A stretch of 64,000 bases of DNA, taken from contig NZ_JAHUXA010000015.1 in the NCBI RefSeq assembly GCF_019218745.1, positions 30,031 to 94,030 of the forward strand, given 5' to 3'. The position numbers and the translations under genes were made by a program. Shown piece after piece: positions 21,346-31,259 of the stretch; position 1 is the first letter of the stretch, and every line of letters starts with the position of its first letter. Origin of the DNA: Enterobacter sp. ENT03. GTDB taxonomy: Bacteria > Pseudomonadota > Gammaproteobacteria > Enterobacterales > Enterobacteriaceae. A model generated the notes under the pieces. It saw only the letters and a list, made by a program, of their open reading frames with translations, was not told the origin of the DNA and searched no databases.

Positions 21346-22232
21346 GCCTGGCCTCCCATCACGTTATCCAACACGCGCACAAAATGCATTGCCGACAGCG
21401 TGGCACCGTAGAACCACACCGCGGGCGCGCGATAAAAACGCCCGGCGCGCACGAAGGGCATCGACTGCCACAGCGGGGTCGCCATCAGCGTTTGCATTTC
21501 CCGTTCGTTACCGTGATCAAAACAGAGCACATCAACGTCTTTAAACTCGCCAAGTCGGTCAATACCGACCGCCGTACTGCCCCAGAAGGTGGTTTCCCCC
21601 TGCCAGGCGTTGGGAATGCCGAAGACGTCGAGCGGTGCCTGGAACAGGCAGTTCGGGCAGAACACCAGCATATGCCGCGCATCCAGCAGCGTGACCATCA
21701 GCAAGGGCCTGCCGCGCCGCGCCGCAAAGCGCGGTTTCATGGTGTCGATAAAGGCGTCGAACTCCGCGAGATGCGCTCGCGCCGCAGATTCGCGGCCAAT
21801 CAGCTGCGCCATTTCCTGGAGCGAGTGGCGCGCCATGGTGAGCGGTTTTTTGCCGTCGCTGAAGGTGAATCCCCGGCCCGGCGCAATACGCGCCAGCACA
21901 TCCGCTGACGGGCCATAGCCGGCGGACCAGACCATATACGAGGGTTTCATCTGGGTGAGCAGTTCGAGGTTCGGCTCGGTGCGCAGGCCAATGTCGATCA
22001 CCGAGTCGGGTAGCGCCGGTTCGTTGACCCACAGGTTGTAATTGGGGACATCGGCCACGCCATAGGGCGTGATGCCGAGCGCCAGCAGCAGTTCTACCGG
22101 CAGCCACTCAAGGGCGACAATACGGTGCGGATCCACCGCCGCCGCTCGTGCGCTGCCCATTTTCAACAGCAGCGGCGACAGGGCCATGGCCGTCAGCAAA
22201 CGGCGACGGCTAAACAGGTTTACGTCAGTCAT
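21342..22232 (-). CDS. fhuD: Ferric hydroxamate periplasmic binding protein FhuD
   Basis: Protein of 296 residues, E. coli length. It captures ferric hydroxamates in the periplasm and hands them to FhuBC. The N-terminus LFSRRRLLTAMALSPLLL has a twin-arginine-like motif, in line with Tat export reported for E. coli FhuD. The class III fold begins with PHRIVALEWLPVELLLALG. The start at 22232 overlaps the fhuC stop (TGATG). The frame is open 52 codons upstream inside fhuC, but those residues are shadow sequence. Confidence 0.96.
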   Translation of the reverse strand: MTDVNLFSRRRLLTAMALSPLLLKMGSARAAAVDPHRIVALEWLPVELLLALGITPYGVADVPNYNLWVNEPALPDSVIDIGLRTEPNLELLTQMKPSYMVWSAGYGPSADVLARIAPGRGFTFSDGKKPLTMARHSLQEMAQLIGRESAARAHLAEFDAFIDTMKPRFAARRGRPLLMVTLLDARHMLVFCPNCLFQAPLDVFGIPNAWQGETTFWGSTAVGIDRLGEFKDVDVLCFDHGNEREMQTLMATPLWQSMPFVRAGRFYRAPAVWFYGATLSAMHFVRVLDNVMGGQA

Positions 22233-23029
22233 CAGAGAACAAAGCTCACCGGTGCAGCCCCTGTCGGGTGAGGCAGAATGCCCATCGGGATACCGTAGAT
22301 TTTTTCCAGCGTCTCGGCGCGCATCAGTGATTCCGGCGTGCCTTCGGCGATCTTCTCCCCGCCGCGCAGCGCCACCAGAAAATCGCAATAACGCGCCGCC
22401 ATATTAATGTCGTGCAGCACGGCAATTACCGTCAGGCCGCGCTGCTGACTGAGGCGATGCACCAGCGCCAGCACATCCACCTGATGGGCGATGTCGAGCG
22501 CCGAGGTCGGCTCGTCGAGCAACAGACAACGGCTGTCCTGCGCCACCAGCATGGCGATCCACGCCCGCTGACGCTCGCCGCCGGAGAGGCTGTCCACCAG
22601 TCGCTGCGCCAGCGGTTTTAACCCTACCAGCGTAATGGCCTCATCGACTTTTTCCCGGTCGGCAACGCCAAAGCGGCCCAGCGCGCCATGCCAGGGATAA
22701 CGCCCAATCGCCACCAGTTCGCGCACGGTCATGCCTTCCGCCTGCGGCAGTTGCTGCGGCAGGTAGGCCACCTTGCGGGCAAAGGCTTTGCTGTTCCAGC
22801 TGTCCAGCGGTTGCCCGTCCAGCAAAATGTCGCCAGCGGACGGCGGCTGGTGGCGGCCAAGCATTTTCAACAGGCTGGATTTACCGGAACCGTTATGACC
22901 GATAAGACCGGTCACCTTGCCCACCGGGAAGGTTAACGACAGCGGATGCAGCAGCGTGCGACCTGGCACGCGGAAGGCGACATCGGTAAGACGAAACGTG
23001 GTATCGGGATGGGAGTTGTTTTCCTGCAT
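22232..23029 (-). CDS. fhuC: Ferric hydroxamate ABC transporter ATPase FhuC
   Basis: Protein of 265 residues, E. coli length. It powers FhuB at the cytoplasmic face. Walker A is GHNGSGKSS near residue 43, the signature is LSGGERQRA near 145, Walker B is CLLLDEPTSALD near 163, and the switch His lies in IAVLHDINMA. The start at 23029 (MQENNSHPDTTFRL) matches the family; upstream in-frame codons run through the fhuA-fhuC terminator and are not coding. The gap from fhuA is 47 bp and contains that terminator. Confidence 0.97.
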   Translation of the reverse strand: MQENNSHPDTTFRLTDVAFRVPGRTLLHPLSLTFPVGKVTGLIGHNGSGKSSLLKMLGRHQPPSAGDILLDGQPLDSWNSKAFARKVAYLPQQLPQAEGMTVRELVAIGRYPWHGALGRFGVADREKVDEAITLVGLKPLAQRLVDSLSGGERQRAWIAMLVAQDSRCLLLDEPTSALDIAHQVDVLALVHRLSQQRGLTVIAVLHDINMAARYCDFLVALRGGEKIAEGTPESLMRAETLEKIYGIPMGILPHPTGAAPVSFVL

Positions 23030-23042
23030 AGCGCCAACTTGT

Positions 23043-23067
23043 AAAAAGGGCACGGCAAGCCGTGCCC
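23043..23067 (-). terminator. Intra-operon terminator between fhuA and fhuC
   Basis: On the minus strand GGGCACGGC and GCCGTGCCC form a perfect 9-bp inverted repeat with a 2-nt centre (effective 4-6 nt loop), followed by five T. It starts 10 nt past the fhuA stop. Confidence 0.8.
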
Positions 23068-23076
23068 AAAAGGAGA

Positions 23077-25293
23077 TTAGAAGCGGAAGGTTGCGGTACC
23101 GACAATCTGACGTTCCGCACCCCAGAAGCATCCATAAGTCTGGAAGCAGCTGGAAACGTATTCACGATCGAGCAGATTATTCACATTCATCGCGAGGCTT
23201 GAACCTGCCATGCCGAAGCGCGCAAGGTCGTATTTCACCACCGCGTCCATCACGGCTGCGCTACCCACTTTGAAGGTGTTAGCCGGATCGCCATAGCTGG
23301 AACCAATGAAACGTCCGCCGGTTCCCAGAGTCAGCCCAGACAGCGCACCGTCGTTGAAGGTGTAATCACCCCACAGGGAAGCCATATGTTTGGGTACCTG
23401 CTCCACGCTGTTACCTTTCAGATTGGTATCTTTGGAATATTCAGCGTCGATATAGGTGTAGGAGGCCGTGACGTTGATATTGGCGTTCACCGCAGCTTTG
23501 GCTTCAAGCTCTACGCCCTGAGAACGGACTTCACCTGACGGAACTTGCAGGTTCGCATTGTTCGGATCGGTGGTTAGCGTATTGGTCTTGGTGAGATGGT
23601 AGACCGCGGCCGTCATAACGACAGGGAGATCTTTCGGGACGTATTTCACGCCCGCTTCATACTGCTCGCCTTTCGAAGGCGCAAAGGCCATACGCGGTGT
23701 GCTGTAGAGGTCAAAAGCGTTAGGCTCGAAAGACTGACTGTAACTGACGTAAGGTGTAATTCCGTTATCAAACAGGTAGTTCACACCACCACGCCAGGTA
23801 AACTGGTGGTCATTACGTTCAATAGAACCGCCGTCTTCGCGCACGGTCGTGCCCTGCTGCGACCAGTCATAACGACCGCCAAGCGTGAAGACCCATTTAT
23901 CCCATTCCGCCTGATCCTGAACGTAAATGCCGGTTTGTTTGGTTTCATTGAGCTGATAAGGTGCCGCGCCGCCGAAATCAAAATTGTCCAGCTGTTGCGG
24001 GTTGTAAAGATCAATCACTGGCGCCGTGCCAAAGGTGGCATTGATGTCGTTACGCATCCGCATGAAATCCACACCGGTCAGCAAGGTATGATCCATAGCG
24101 CCAGTGGCGAAGGTGCTTTGCAACTGCGTATCAACGCTGAAGTTTTGCAGGCGTTCGTTATCCACGACGGTGCCACGCCCCAGATAATGATCGCGATCGG
24201 CTGGCGCAATGGCCTGGCACGGTGCGTTAAACGCGTTAGCAGAACAAATCCCTGTGCCATAAACGCTGCGCTGAGAAGTCTTCATTTCGGCAAAGCGCAG
24301 GTTCTGACGCACGGTAAAGGTATCGTTGAAGCCATGCTCAAAACTGTAGCCAACCATTTTTTGGTTGCGGGAGTAGGTGTTGTTACTCGCCCCTTCATTA
24401 AAATCGGGCGACAGGCGTGAACCGTTCGGCAGAGGTTGTACGGTACCCTCTTTCGGCAACCATCCGTAATAACCTGTTTCTGGCTCGTTCTGGAAATAGG
24501 ACAGGAACGTGAAGTTCGTTTTATCGTCCGGACGCCAGGAGAACGACGGCGCAATGGTGTAACGCTGCTGCTCAGCATCTTTTTGCTGCTCGTTACTCGC
24601 GCGCGCAAGACCAGTTAAGCGATACGAAAATTCACCGTTGTCATCCAGTGCATCGCTAAAATCGAAGCCTGTCTGATAAAGACTATCGCTGCCCATCTTG
24701 AACTGAACTTCACGTAACGGCTCGGTGGTCGGGCGTTTGCTGACCATCGAAATAATGCCGCCTGGATTGCTTTTGCCGTAAAGAACCGACGTCGGCCCAC
24801 GCATAAGCTCAACACGTTCAAGCATGTAAGGATCAATCACGGCGTCATTGTAGAAGTTACCTTGCAGTTTCATGCCATCCAGATAGTTATTCTGGCTCAG
24901 GCCGACTGAGGTAAATCCGCGAATACTGACGAAATCGTACGTGCTGGATGCGCCACGGTTACTCACTACCACGCCAGGCGTATAGCCCAGGGCTTCTTTA
25001 ACCGATTTCGATTGATGCATTTGCATCTCTTCGTTTGTCACCACCGAAATCGACTGCGGCGTTTTTTCAATCGGCGTATCGGTTTTAGTCGCCGTTGCGG
25101 TACGTTTTGCCACTATCGTCGGTGCCGGGCCCCACGCGCTTTCTTGCGGTGCGGCGGAGGTGGTCACCGTGATGGTGTCTTCTTGAGGTGCTGCATGTGC
25201 ATAAAATGACATACCGCCGAGGGCGGTAGCGACCATGACTGCGATCTTACGCAGTGAAGAATTGACCGGCAGAGCCGTTTCTGGACGCGCCAT
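23077..25293 (-). CDS. fhuA: TonB-dependent ferrichrome outer-membrane receptor FhuA
   Basis: Protein of 738 residues, nine fewer than E. coli FhuA. It imports ferrichrome across the outer membrane with TonB energy, and in E. coli it is also the receptor for phages T1, T5 and phi80 and for colicin M. The signal peptide ends at YAHA (residue 34). The TonB box DTITV is at 39-43. The plug domain (about 60-190) contains MLERVELMRGPTSVLYGKSNPGG. The 22-strand barrel ends in TFRF with the C-terminal Phe signal for BAM. The loop disulfide cysteines (GICSANAF...PCQA) are kept, while several surface loops differ in length from E. coli. Confidence 0.96.
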   Translation of the reverse strand: MARPETALPVNSSLRKIAVMVATALGGMSFYAHAAPQEDTITVTTSAAPQESAWGPAPTIVAKRTATATKTDTPIEKTPQSISVVTNEEMQMHQSKSVKEALGYTPGVVVSNRGASSTYDFVSIRGFTSVGLSQNNYLDGMKLQGNFYNDAVIDPYMLERVELMRGPTSVLYGKSNPGGIISMVSKRPTTEPLREVQFKMGSDSLYQTGFDFSDALDDNGEFSYRLTGLARASNEQQKDAEQQRYTIAPSFSWRPDDKTNFTFLSYFQNEPETGYYGWLPKEGTVQPLPNGSRLSPDFNEGASNNTYSRNQKMVGYSFEHGFNDTFTVRQNLRFAEMKTSQRSVYGTGICSANAFNAPCQAIAPADRDHYLGRGTVVDNERLQNFSVDTQLQSTFATGAMDHTLLTGVDFMRMRNDINATFGTAPVIDLYNPQQLDNFDFGGAAPYQLNETKQTGIYVQDQAEWDKWVFTLGGRYDWSQQGTTVREDGGSIERNDHQFTWRGGVNYLFDNGITPYVSYSQSFEPNAFDLYSTPRMAFAPSKGEQYEAGVKYVPKDLPVVMTAAVYHLTKTNTLTTDPNNANLQVPSGEVRSQGVELEAKAAVNANINVTASYTYIDAEYSKDTNLKGNSVEQVPKHMASLWGDYTFNDGALSGLTLGTGGRFIGSSYGDPANTFKVGSAAVMDAVVKYDLARFGMAGSSLAMNVNNLLDREYVSSCFQTYGCFWGAERQIVGTATFRF

Positions 25294-25332
25294 TGTGTGT
25301 CTCTCTGGAATGGGATGAATGATAACGTAAAC

Positions 25333-25347
25333 GATAATTATTATTAT
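25333..25347. promoter_or_regulatory. Candidate Fur box upstream of fhuA
   Basis: GATAATTATTATTAT and the flanking ATGATAACGTAAAC resemble overlapping GATAAT hexamers of the Fur consensus. The site lies just downstream of the predicted -10, about 40 nt before the fhuA ATG, where Fur would block transcription when iron is plentiful. Confidence 0.7.
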
Positions 25348-25358
25348 GACCGCAGCAT

Positions 25359-25386
25359 ATTATGCGAGCACCCGGCTTGAAAGCAA
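25359..25386 (-). promoter_or_regulatory. fhuA promoter
   Basis: Minus-strand TTGCTT (25381-25386), a 16-bp spacer and CATAAT (25359-25364), with the Fur-like box immediately downstream. Confidence 0.6.
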
Positions 25387-25488
25387 GGGTTATGCGCCCC
25401 TACGAGAATTAAGGGTTTAAGAAATAACCAGATGAAGAGTAAGCGGTTAGCGAGGGGTTAAAAAGTTGTTGGGATGGGATGATAAAAA

Positions 25489-25534
25489 CCCCTCACCCGG
25501 CCCTCTGCCAATTGGAGAGGGTTAGGGTGAGGGG
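25489..25534. repeat. C/T-rich palindromic repeat between fhuA and mrcB
   Basis: CCCCTCACCC and GGGTGAGGGG form perfect outer arms, with inner CCCTCT and AGAGGG. It begins 9 bp after the mrcB stop (read on its strand) and may serve as the mrcB 3' end. Similar units occur at 39002-39084 and near 44874-44909. Confidence 0.8.
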
Positions 25535-25542
25535 CGAGTAAA

Positions 25543-28068
25543 TCAATTACTGCCGAACATATCCTTGATCCAGCCCGCTACGCCGTCGCTTTTCTCTTCC
25601 TGCTGCGGCGGTTGCTGCTGCTGTTGCTGAGGCTGCTGCGGCTGGGCTGGTGCAGACTGATCGAACGGATTGTTCGACTGCTGCAACGCCTGACTCTGCT
25701 GACACAACGCGTCCGGGTTGGTGGTCCACACCGGAATGGTGCGCGAACTGCCGCCAGCACACATAAAGTTGCCCGCATCATCAATGCCCATATCGACAAT
25801 ATCTTCCGGCGCGGTCAGCTCCAGCGGGAACGGCGACTGGTTCGCCAGATAGCGCTGATAGATCGCCATCGCCCCGCTTGCGCCGTACAGTTTGGTCGGC
25901 TGGTTATTGTCGCGGCCCACCCAGGTGATGGTCACTTCGCGCCCGTCGATGCCGGCAAACCAGGTATCGACATTATTGTTGGTGGTACCGGTTTTCCCCG
26001 CCAGATGCAGGCCCGGATACTTCGCACCAAGCTGACGCCCGGTACCGCGCTGGATCACCTGCTGCATGGTCCACAGCGTCATGTACGCCGCTTGCGCAGG
26101 TACGGCGCGCTCTGCCTGCGGGAAGCTCTGATACAGCACAGTACCGTCTTCGGCAATCACCGAACGCAGCGCGGAGAGCGTCGCGCGGTTACCGCCGCTG
26201 GCGATGGTCTGGAACGCCTGTGCTACTTCCACCGGCGTCAGGTTCAGCGCCCCCAACAGCATGGACGGCACCGGATGCAGCTGCTCTTTCGGCGCACCCA
26301 GCTTCAGCCAGGTATCGGTGACCGCTGGCAGACCGAGCGCCATCCCGAGGTTAACCGTCGGTACGTTCATCGAACGGGTCAACGCATCCACCAGCAGCAC
26401 CTGGCCGCTGAAGCGTTTGTCATCGTTCTGCGGCGACCACACCTGGCCGTTCGGCTGGCGCAGAGAGATCGGCGCATCGGCGATCACGGTATTCAGACGG
26501 TACTGATTCGGCTGGCTCAGCGCGGTCAGATAGGTCGCCGGTTTTGCCAGTGAGCCAATAGAACGACGCGCCTGCATCGCACGGTTATAGCCGGCGAACT
26601 GCGGCGTCGCCCCGCCAACCATGGCGCGGACTTCACCGCTGAAGCGATCGACCACCACCATCGCGGTTTCCAGATCGGTCAGCTTACGCTGCTTGATCAG
26701 TGCCGGAATACCTTCCACCGCCGCTTTCTCAGCCGCATCCTGCGCGACCGAGTCAAAGGTGGTGAAGATCTTCACGCCGGAGAGATCTTTCACTTTATCG
26801 CCCAGCTTCGCCTGCAACTCCTGACGCACCATCTGCATAAAGGCTGGCTGCGGGGAGATCACGCCACCGCGCGGCTGTACGCCCAGCGGACGGGCGCTCA
26901 GCATGTCGTAAAGCTCCTGATCGATAACCTGCTGCTGTTGCAACAGACGCAGCACCAGGTTACGACGCTCGAGCGCCAGTTTCGGATTACGCCACGGGTT
27001 GTAAATGGACGCGCCTTTCACCATACCCACCAGCAGGGCCTGCTGGTCAAGGCTCAGCTCTTCCACCGGACGCCCGAAGTAATACAGGCTCGCCAGCGGG
27101 AAGCCGCGAATTTCGTTGTCGCCGCTCTGACCGAGGTACACCTCGTTCATATACAGCTCAAGAATGCGGTCTTTGCTGTAGCGCGCATCCATGATCAGCG
27201 CCATATAAGCTTCGTTCGCTTTACGGCCATACGAGCGTTCGCTGGACAGGAACAGGTTTTTCACCAGCTGCTGGGTGAGCGTACTCGCCCCCTGCACCGT
27301 GCGTCCTGCCGTCAGGTTCGCCAGCACCGCACGCCCGATGGAGTAGAAGCTGATGCCGTCATGCTCATAGAAATGGCGGTCTTCGGTAGCCAGCAGCGTA
27401 TCCACCAGCAGATCCGGGAAACCACTGCGCGGCACAAACAGGCGCTGCTCACCGTTCGGCGAGGAGAGCATGGTGATCAGCCGCGGATCGAGGCGGAAGA
27501 AACCGAACTGGCGGTTGTTTTCCATATTCTCGATGGTTTCCAGACGATCGCCGCTGAAGGTCAGACGCGCGCGCACCTGGCCCTCTTTGCTGTCCGGGAA
27601 ATCAAACGGACGGCGGATCATCTCAATGCTGTTCGCCTGCACGGTAAACTCGCCAGGACGGGTCATCGCCGTCACCTTGCGGTACTGCGTGGCTTCCAGC
27701 AGCTTCACCATCTCGGTTTTGCTGACCGCCATATCCGGCTCGAGGTTCACCATGCGGCCATAAACGGCGGCAGGCAGCTGCCAGACTTTGCCGTCGATGC
27801 GGCTACGGATCTTCTGATCGAGATACAGGCCATACATCGCCAGCAGCACAAGAATAACAAGGCCAATTTTTACCAGCAGCCAGAACCAGCCACGTTTGCC
27901 ACGCGGCTTTTTCCCGTTGCCTTTACCCCTGCGCGGCATCGGTTCGTCGTCCTCATCATCATAATCATCCGCGTCCTCATCTCTGAGACGACGACGGCTT
28001 ACTTTCTCTTTTACCGGACGCGCTGGTCGGCCTTTGCGTCCAATAGGCTCGCGGTCATTCCCCGCCAT
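25543..28068 (-). CDS. mrcB: Penicillin-binding protein 1B, bifunctional transglycosylase/transpeptidase
   Basis: Protein of 841 residues (E. coli 844). It polymerises lipid II and cross-links peptidoglycan during cell elongation and division, stimulated by LpoB. In order: charged cytoplasmic tail (1-60), single membrane anchor (about 61-83), UB2H domain (about 105-200), glycosyltransferase with [11 protein letters not shown] (catalytic Glu229), transpeptidase with SLAK near 506-509, SMN near 568 and KTGTTN near 695, then a Gln/Pro-rich tail. An in-frame Met at 44 (PMPRRGKG) matches the internal start that gives the short gamma form in E. coli. Confidence 0.97.
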   Translation of the reverse strand: MAGNDREPIGRKGRPARPVKEKVSRRRLRDEDADDYDDEDDEPMPRRGKGNGKKPRGKRGWFWLLVKIGLVILVLLAMYGLYLDQKIRSRIDGKVWQLPAAVYGRMVNLEPDMAVSKTEMVKLLEATQYRKVTAMTRPGEFTVQANSIEMIRRPFDFPDSKEGQVRARLTFSGDRLETIENMENNRQFGFFRLDPRLITMLSSPNGEQRLFVPRSGFPDLLVDTLLATEDRHFYEHDGISFYSIGRAVLANLTAGRTVQGASTLTQQLVKNLFLSSERSYGRKANEAYMALIMDARYSKDRILELYMNEVYLGQSGDNEIRGFPLASLYYFGRPVEELSLDQQALLVGMVKGASIYNPWRNPKLALERRNLVLRLLQQQQVIDQELYDMLSARPLGVQPRGGVISPQPAFMQMVRQELQAKLGDKVKDLSGVKIFTTFDSVAQDAAEKAAVEGIPALIKQRKLTDLETAMVVVDRFSGEVRAMVGGATPQFAGYNRAMQARRSIGSLAKPATYLTALSQPNQYRLNTVIADAPISLRQPNGQVWSPQNDDKRFSGQVLLVDALTRSMNVPTVNLGMALGLPAVTDTWLKLGAPKEQLHPVPSMLLGALNLTPVEVAQAFQTIASGGNRATLSALRSVIAEDGTVLYQSFPQAERAVPAQAAYMTLWTMQQVIQRGTGRQLGAKYPGLHLAGKTGTTNNNVDTWFAGIDGREVTITWVGRDNNQPTKLYGASGAMAIYQRYLANQSPFPLELTAPEDIVDMGIDDAGNFMCAGGSSRTIPVWTTNPDALCQQSQALQQSNNPFDQSAPAQPQQPQQQQQQPPQQEEKSDGVAGWIKDMFGSN

Positions 28069-28160
28069 GTTCTCTCTCCGCTACATTTTCAGGCGCAAGG
28101 CCCGATCCTCATTGCTTCCGCAAAACGGCGGAAGAAGAAATCTCTCAAAGTTCATTGCAC

Positions 28161-28199
28161 TCGTCCCGGATGGCGCTGACGCTTATCCGGCCTACAGAG
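28161..28199. repeat. Single REP unit between mrcB and hrpB
   Basis: CCCGGATGGCGCTGACGC... followed by GCTTATCCGGCCTACAG is a single Y-type REP palindrome ending 12 bp before the hrpB stop. Confidence 0.7.
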
Positions 28200-28210
28200 T
28201 GTGATAATGC

Positions 28211-30640
28211 CTACGAACACTTTTTGGTGCGTCGCGTGGGCGCTGCCGTTGCCGGGTTATCCGGCCAGACATGTTTGGGATAGCGCCCTTTCATCTCTTT
28301 CTGCACTTCCCGATACGCGCCCTGCCAGAAGGCGCTGAGATCGCGGGTGATCTGTAAGGGACGCCGGGCGGGAGACAGCAGCTCCAGCACCAGTGGCACA
28401 CGTCCGTCGGCAATGGCCGGTGTGGTCGCCTCGCCAAACATTTCCTGCATCCGCACTGCCAGCACCGGGTCGTTATCTTCGTGATAACGAATGGCGATCC
28501 GGCTTTCCGTCGGCACAGTGTAATGCGACGGCAGCGCACTATCCAGCCGTTGACGCATTGACCAGCTGAGCAAATTTTCCAGCGCCCGGCTGACATCCAG
28601 CGCTTTCAGGGCGCGCAGGGAGTGAACGCCCTGCATACCGGGAAGTAACCATAGCTCAAGCGTTGCCAAAAGCGAGTCATCATCCACGGCGGGCCATGCC
28701 GTTTCCGGCAGCCATTTCGCGGCGCAGTGCAGGCGCAGCCGGAATTGCTCCGCTTCCGGCGTCCAGTTCAGTACGTGCAGCCCCTTTTCACGGATGCCGT
28801 TGAGCATCGCCAGATGCAGTTCTTCTTCTGACGGCTTCGCCAGTGGCCGGACGCTAACCGTCAGTTGACCGATCTGGCTGCGGCGAAAAGCTTTCAGGGT
28901 GCCCTGCACGTCATCCCATTCGACAGAATCCGACTGCCGCAGCAGTTCCGGGTGCGCGGTGACCAGCGCGTCGATGTCGAGCGCCAGCGCCTGCAAAATG
29001 CGGGCGTCCGGGGTATGGCTGCCCTGCAACAGCAACGGGGCGATGAGCCACTCATGCCGTCCCAGCGCATCATCGCAGTCCAGCATCACGCCCATGCCGT
29101 TCGCCAGCTGATAACGCCCTTCCTGCCCGCGACGACGGGCGATACGATCGGCAAAGGCGCAGGCCAGCAGACCCGGCAGCAGATCGCTGTCCTCCGCGCC
29201 TGCGCGCTGGTTGAGGCGTTTGATGAGCTGCTGACTGCGGCGCTGCCAGTGGGGCTGATGGCGCGAGAACGCCACGCTTAAATCGGTATTTGCGCCGCGC
29301 GGTGGCTCTTCAAGAATGGCGACCAGCTTCGCGGCGGTGGCGATTTCATCCGGCGTGTTCGCGGCGATGAGCATCGCGCCGTGGCGCGGATCGGTGCCGA
29401 GCTGGGCGATTTTCTGCCCGCGCGGGGTGAGGCGATCATCCACCAGCACCCGAAGCTGTGTCAGTAACGTTCTTGCGGCGGCCAGGTTCGCGGCAGGCGG
29501 TGCATCCAAAAAAGCCAGCTGCGCCGGATCCGGGCATCCCCATTGCAGCAGCTCCAGCAGCAGGCCGGAGAGATCGCATTGCAGGATCTCCGCATCGCTC
29601 TGCGCGGCGGCGCGTTCCGCCTGATCTTTTGCCAGCAGATGCACGCAGATCCCGGCTTCCAGTCGCCCGGCGCGGCCCGCACGCTGGATCATCGAGGCCT
29701 GGCTGATACGCTGGGTCACCAGCCGCGTCAGCCCGGTACGCGGATCGAATCGCGCCACCCGCTCCTGGACGCTGTCCACCACCAGCCGGATCCCTTCGAT
29801 GGTGAGACTGGTTTCCGCGATATTGGTCGCCAGCACCACTTTGCGCAGGCCATCCGGCGCGGGAAGAATGGCTTTGCGCTGCTCGGCCAGCGGCAGTGCG
29901 CCGTATAAAGGACACAGCTGCACATCGGCCGCCACGCGCGAGGCGAGGTGTTCCTGCACGCGCTGGATCTCGCCCACGCCCGGCAGAAACAGCAGCAATG
30001 ATCCGCGCTCCGCCCGCAGCAGTTCGGCGGTGGCAATGGCGATCGCTTCATCGGCACGCTGATGCGCGGGCAGCGGCTGGTAGCGGCGTTCCACGGGAAA
30101 CGCGCGGCCCTCGGACACAATCACCGGCGCATCGGGCAATAGCCCCCGCAGCCGCTCGTTATCCAGCGTCGCCGACATAATTAACAGTTTGATATCGTCC
30201 CGCAGCCCTTGCTGTACATCAAGCAACAGCGCCAGCGCCAGATCCGCCTGCACGCTGCGTTCGTGGAATTCATCGAGGATCACCAGCCCCACGCCAGTCA
30301 GCTCGGGATCCTGCTGGATCATGCGCGTGAGGATCCCCTCAGTCACCACTTCAAGGCGGGTATGCGGCCCGACGCAGGTTTCAGCGCGCATGCGGTAGCC
30401 AACGGTCTCGCCGGGCTTTTCGTTCAGGCTTTCCGCCAGCCGCTGTGCGACGTTACGCGCCGCCAGACGACGCGGCTCGAGCAGTAAAATGCGGCCCGCG
30501 ATCGCACCCTGTTGCAGAATGTGCAGCGGCAGCCAGGTGGATTTCCCGGCCCCGGTCGGGGCGTTAAGCAGCACGCAGGCGGCGCTTTTTAGCGCGGCAA
30601 GCAGTTCAGGCAGTACGGCGGCAACCGGCAAAGAGGACAC
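28211..30640 (-). CDS. hrpB: ATP-dependent RNA helicase-like protein HrpB
   Basis: Protein of 809 residues if started at GTG 30640, the same length as E. coli HrpB. This DEAH-box (DExH) protein has no firmly assigned cellular role. Motif I is APTGAGKST near residue 28, motif II is the unusual DEFH (VILDEFHERS near 120) and motif VI is QRAGRAGR near 310. Helicase-associated domains and an HrpB-specific C-terminus follow. GTG is preferred because GGAG lies 6 nt upstream and similarity starts at SSLPVAAVLPELL. An in-frame ATG at 30667 would add nine residues. It is divergent from thpR across 78 bp. Confidence 0.93.
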   Translation of the reverse strand: MSSLPVAAVLPELLAALKSAACVLLNAPTGAGKSTWLPLHILQQGAIAGRILLLEPRRLAARNVAQRLAESLNEKPGETVGYRMRAETCVGPHTRLEVVTEGILTRMIQQDPELTGVGLVILDEFHERSVQADLALALLLDVQQGLRDDIKLLIMSATLDNERLRGLLPDAPVIVSEGRAFPVERRYQPLPAHQRADEAIAIATAELLRAERGSLLLFLPGVGEIQRVQEHLASRVAADVQLCPLYGALPLAEQRKAILPAPDGLRKVVLATNIAETSLTIEGIRLVVDSVQERVARFDPRTGLTRLVTQRISQASMIQRAGRAGRLEAGICVHLLAKDQAERAAAQSDAEILQCDLSGLLLELLQWGCPDPAQLAFLDAPPAANLAAARTLLTQLRVLVDDRLTPRGQKIAQLGTDPRHGAMLIAANTPDEIATAAKLVAILEEPPRGANTDLSVAFSRHQPHWQRRSQQLIKRLNQRAGAEDSDLLPGLLACAFADRIARRRGQEGRYQLANGMGVMLDCDDALGRHEWLIAPLLLQGSHTPDARILQALALDIDALVTAHPELLRQSDSVEWDDVQGTLKAFRRSQIGQLTVSVRPLAKPSEEELHLAMLNGIREKGLHVLNWTPEAEQFRLRLHCAAKWLPETAWPAVDDDSLLATLELWLLPGMQGVHSLRALKALDVSRALENLLSWSMRQRLDSALPSHYTVPTESRIAIRYHEDNDPVLAVRMQEMFGEATTPAIADGRVPLVLELLSPARRPLQITRDLSAFWQGAYREVQKEMKGRYPKHVWPDNPATAAPTRRTKKCS

Positions 30641-30718
30641 GCAAGGCTCCAGTGGGTTAACTTTCATTTCATCGGCCTGCATTGTAGCATCGCCGTAAAT
30701 CATTACCGAGTATCCCTT

Positions 30719-31249
30719 ATGCCAGACACCAGACGGCTGTTTTTCGGCCTTGAACTGCCTGCTGATGTTCAGCAGCAGGTGATCCAGTGGCGCGCGGCGC
30801 AGTTCGCGCCGGATGCCGGTCGCCCGATAGCGGCGGCTAATCTGCACCTGACGCTGGCGTTTTTAGGCGAAGTGAGCGCCGACAAGCAGCAGGCGCTGTG
30901 CGACCTGGCCGGGCGTATTCGTCAGCCGGGCTTTACGCTGACGCTGGACGATGCCGGACAATGGTTGCGCTCGCGGGTCGTCTGGCTCGGCACACGTCAG
31001 CCGCCGCGCGGCCTGCTGCAACTGGCGAGTATGCTACGCGCGCAGGCCGCCCGTAGCGGTTGCTATCAAAGCCCGCAGCCGTTTCACCCGCATGTCACGC
31101 TGCTGCGCGATGCCAGCCATGCGGTAAACATTCCGCCGCCGGGGTTTCGCTGGTCTTTCGCCGTGACTGAATTTGTGCTGTACGAATCGCAGTTTGTTAA
31201 GGGACGCACGCGTTACACGGCGCTCAGCCGCTGGACGCTCAGCCAATAA
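30719..31249 (+). CDS. thpR: RNA 2',3'-cyclic phosphodiesterase
   Basis: Protein of 176 residues, E. coli length (older name ligT). A 2H phosphoesterase that opens 2',3'-cyclic phosphates on RNA and can join tRNA halves through a 2'-5' bond in vitro. The two catalytic motifs are HLTL at 43-46 and HVTL at 125-128. No signal peptide is present, so it is cytosolic. It is followed 10 bp later by sfsA on the same strand and forms an operon with it. Confidence 0.95.
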   Translation: MPDTRRLFFGLELPADVQQQVIQWRAAQFAPDAGRPIAAANLHLTLAFLGEVSADKQQALCDLAGRIRQPGFTLTLDDAGQWLRSRVVWLGTRQPPRGLLQLASMLRAQAARSGCYQSPQPFHPHVTLLRDASHAVNIPPPGFRWSFAVTEFVLYESQFVKGRTRYTALSRWTLSQ

Positions 31250-31259
31250 GGAATGACCT

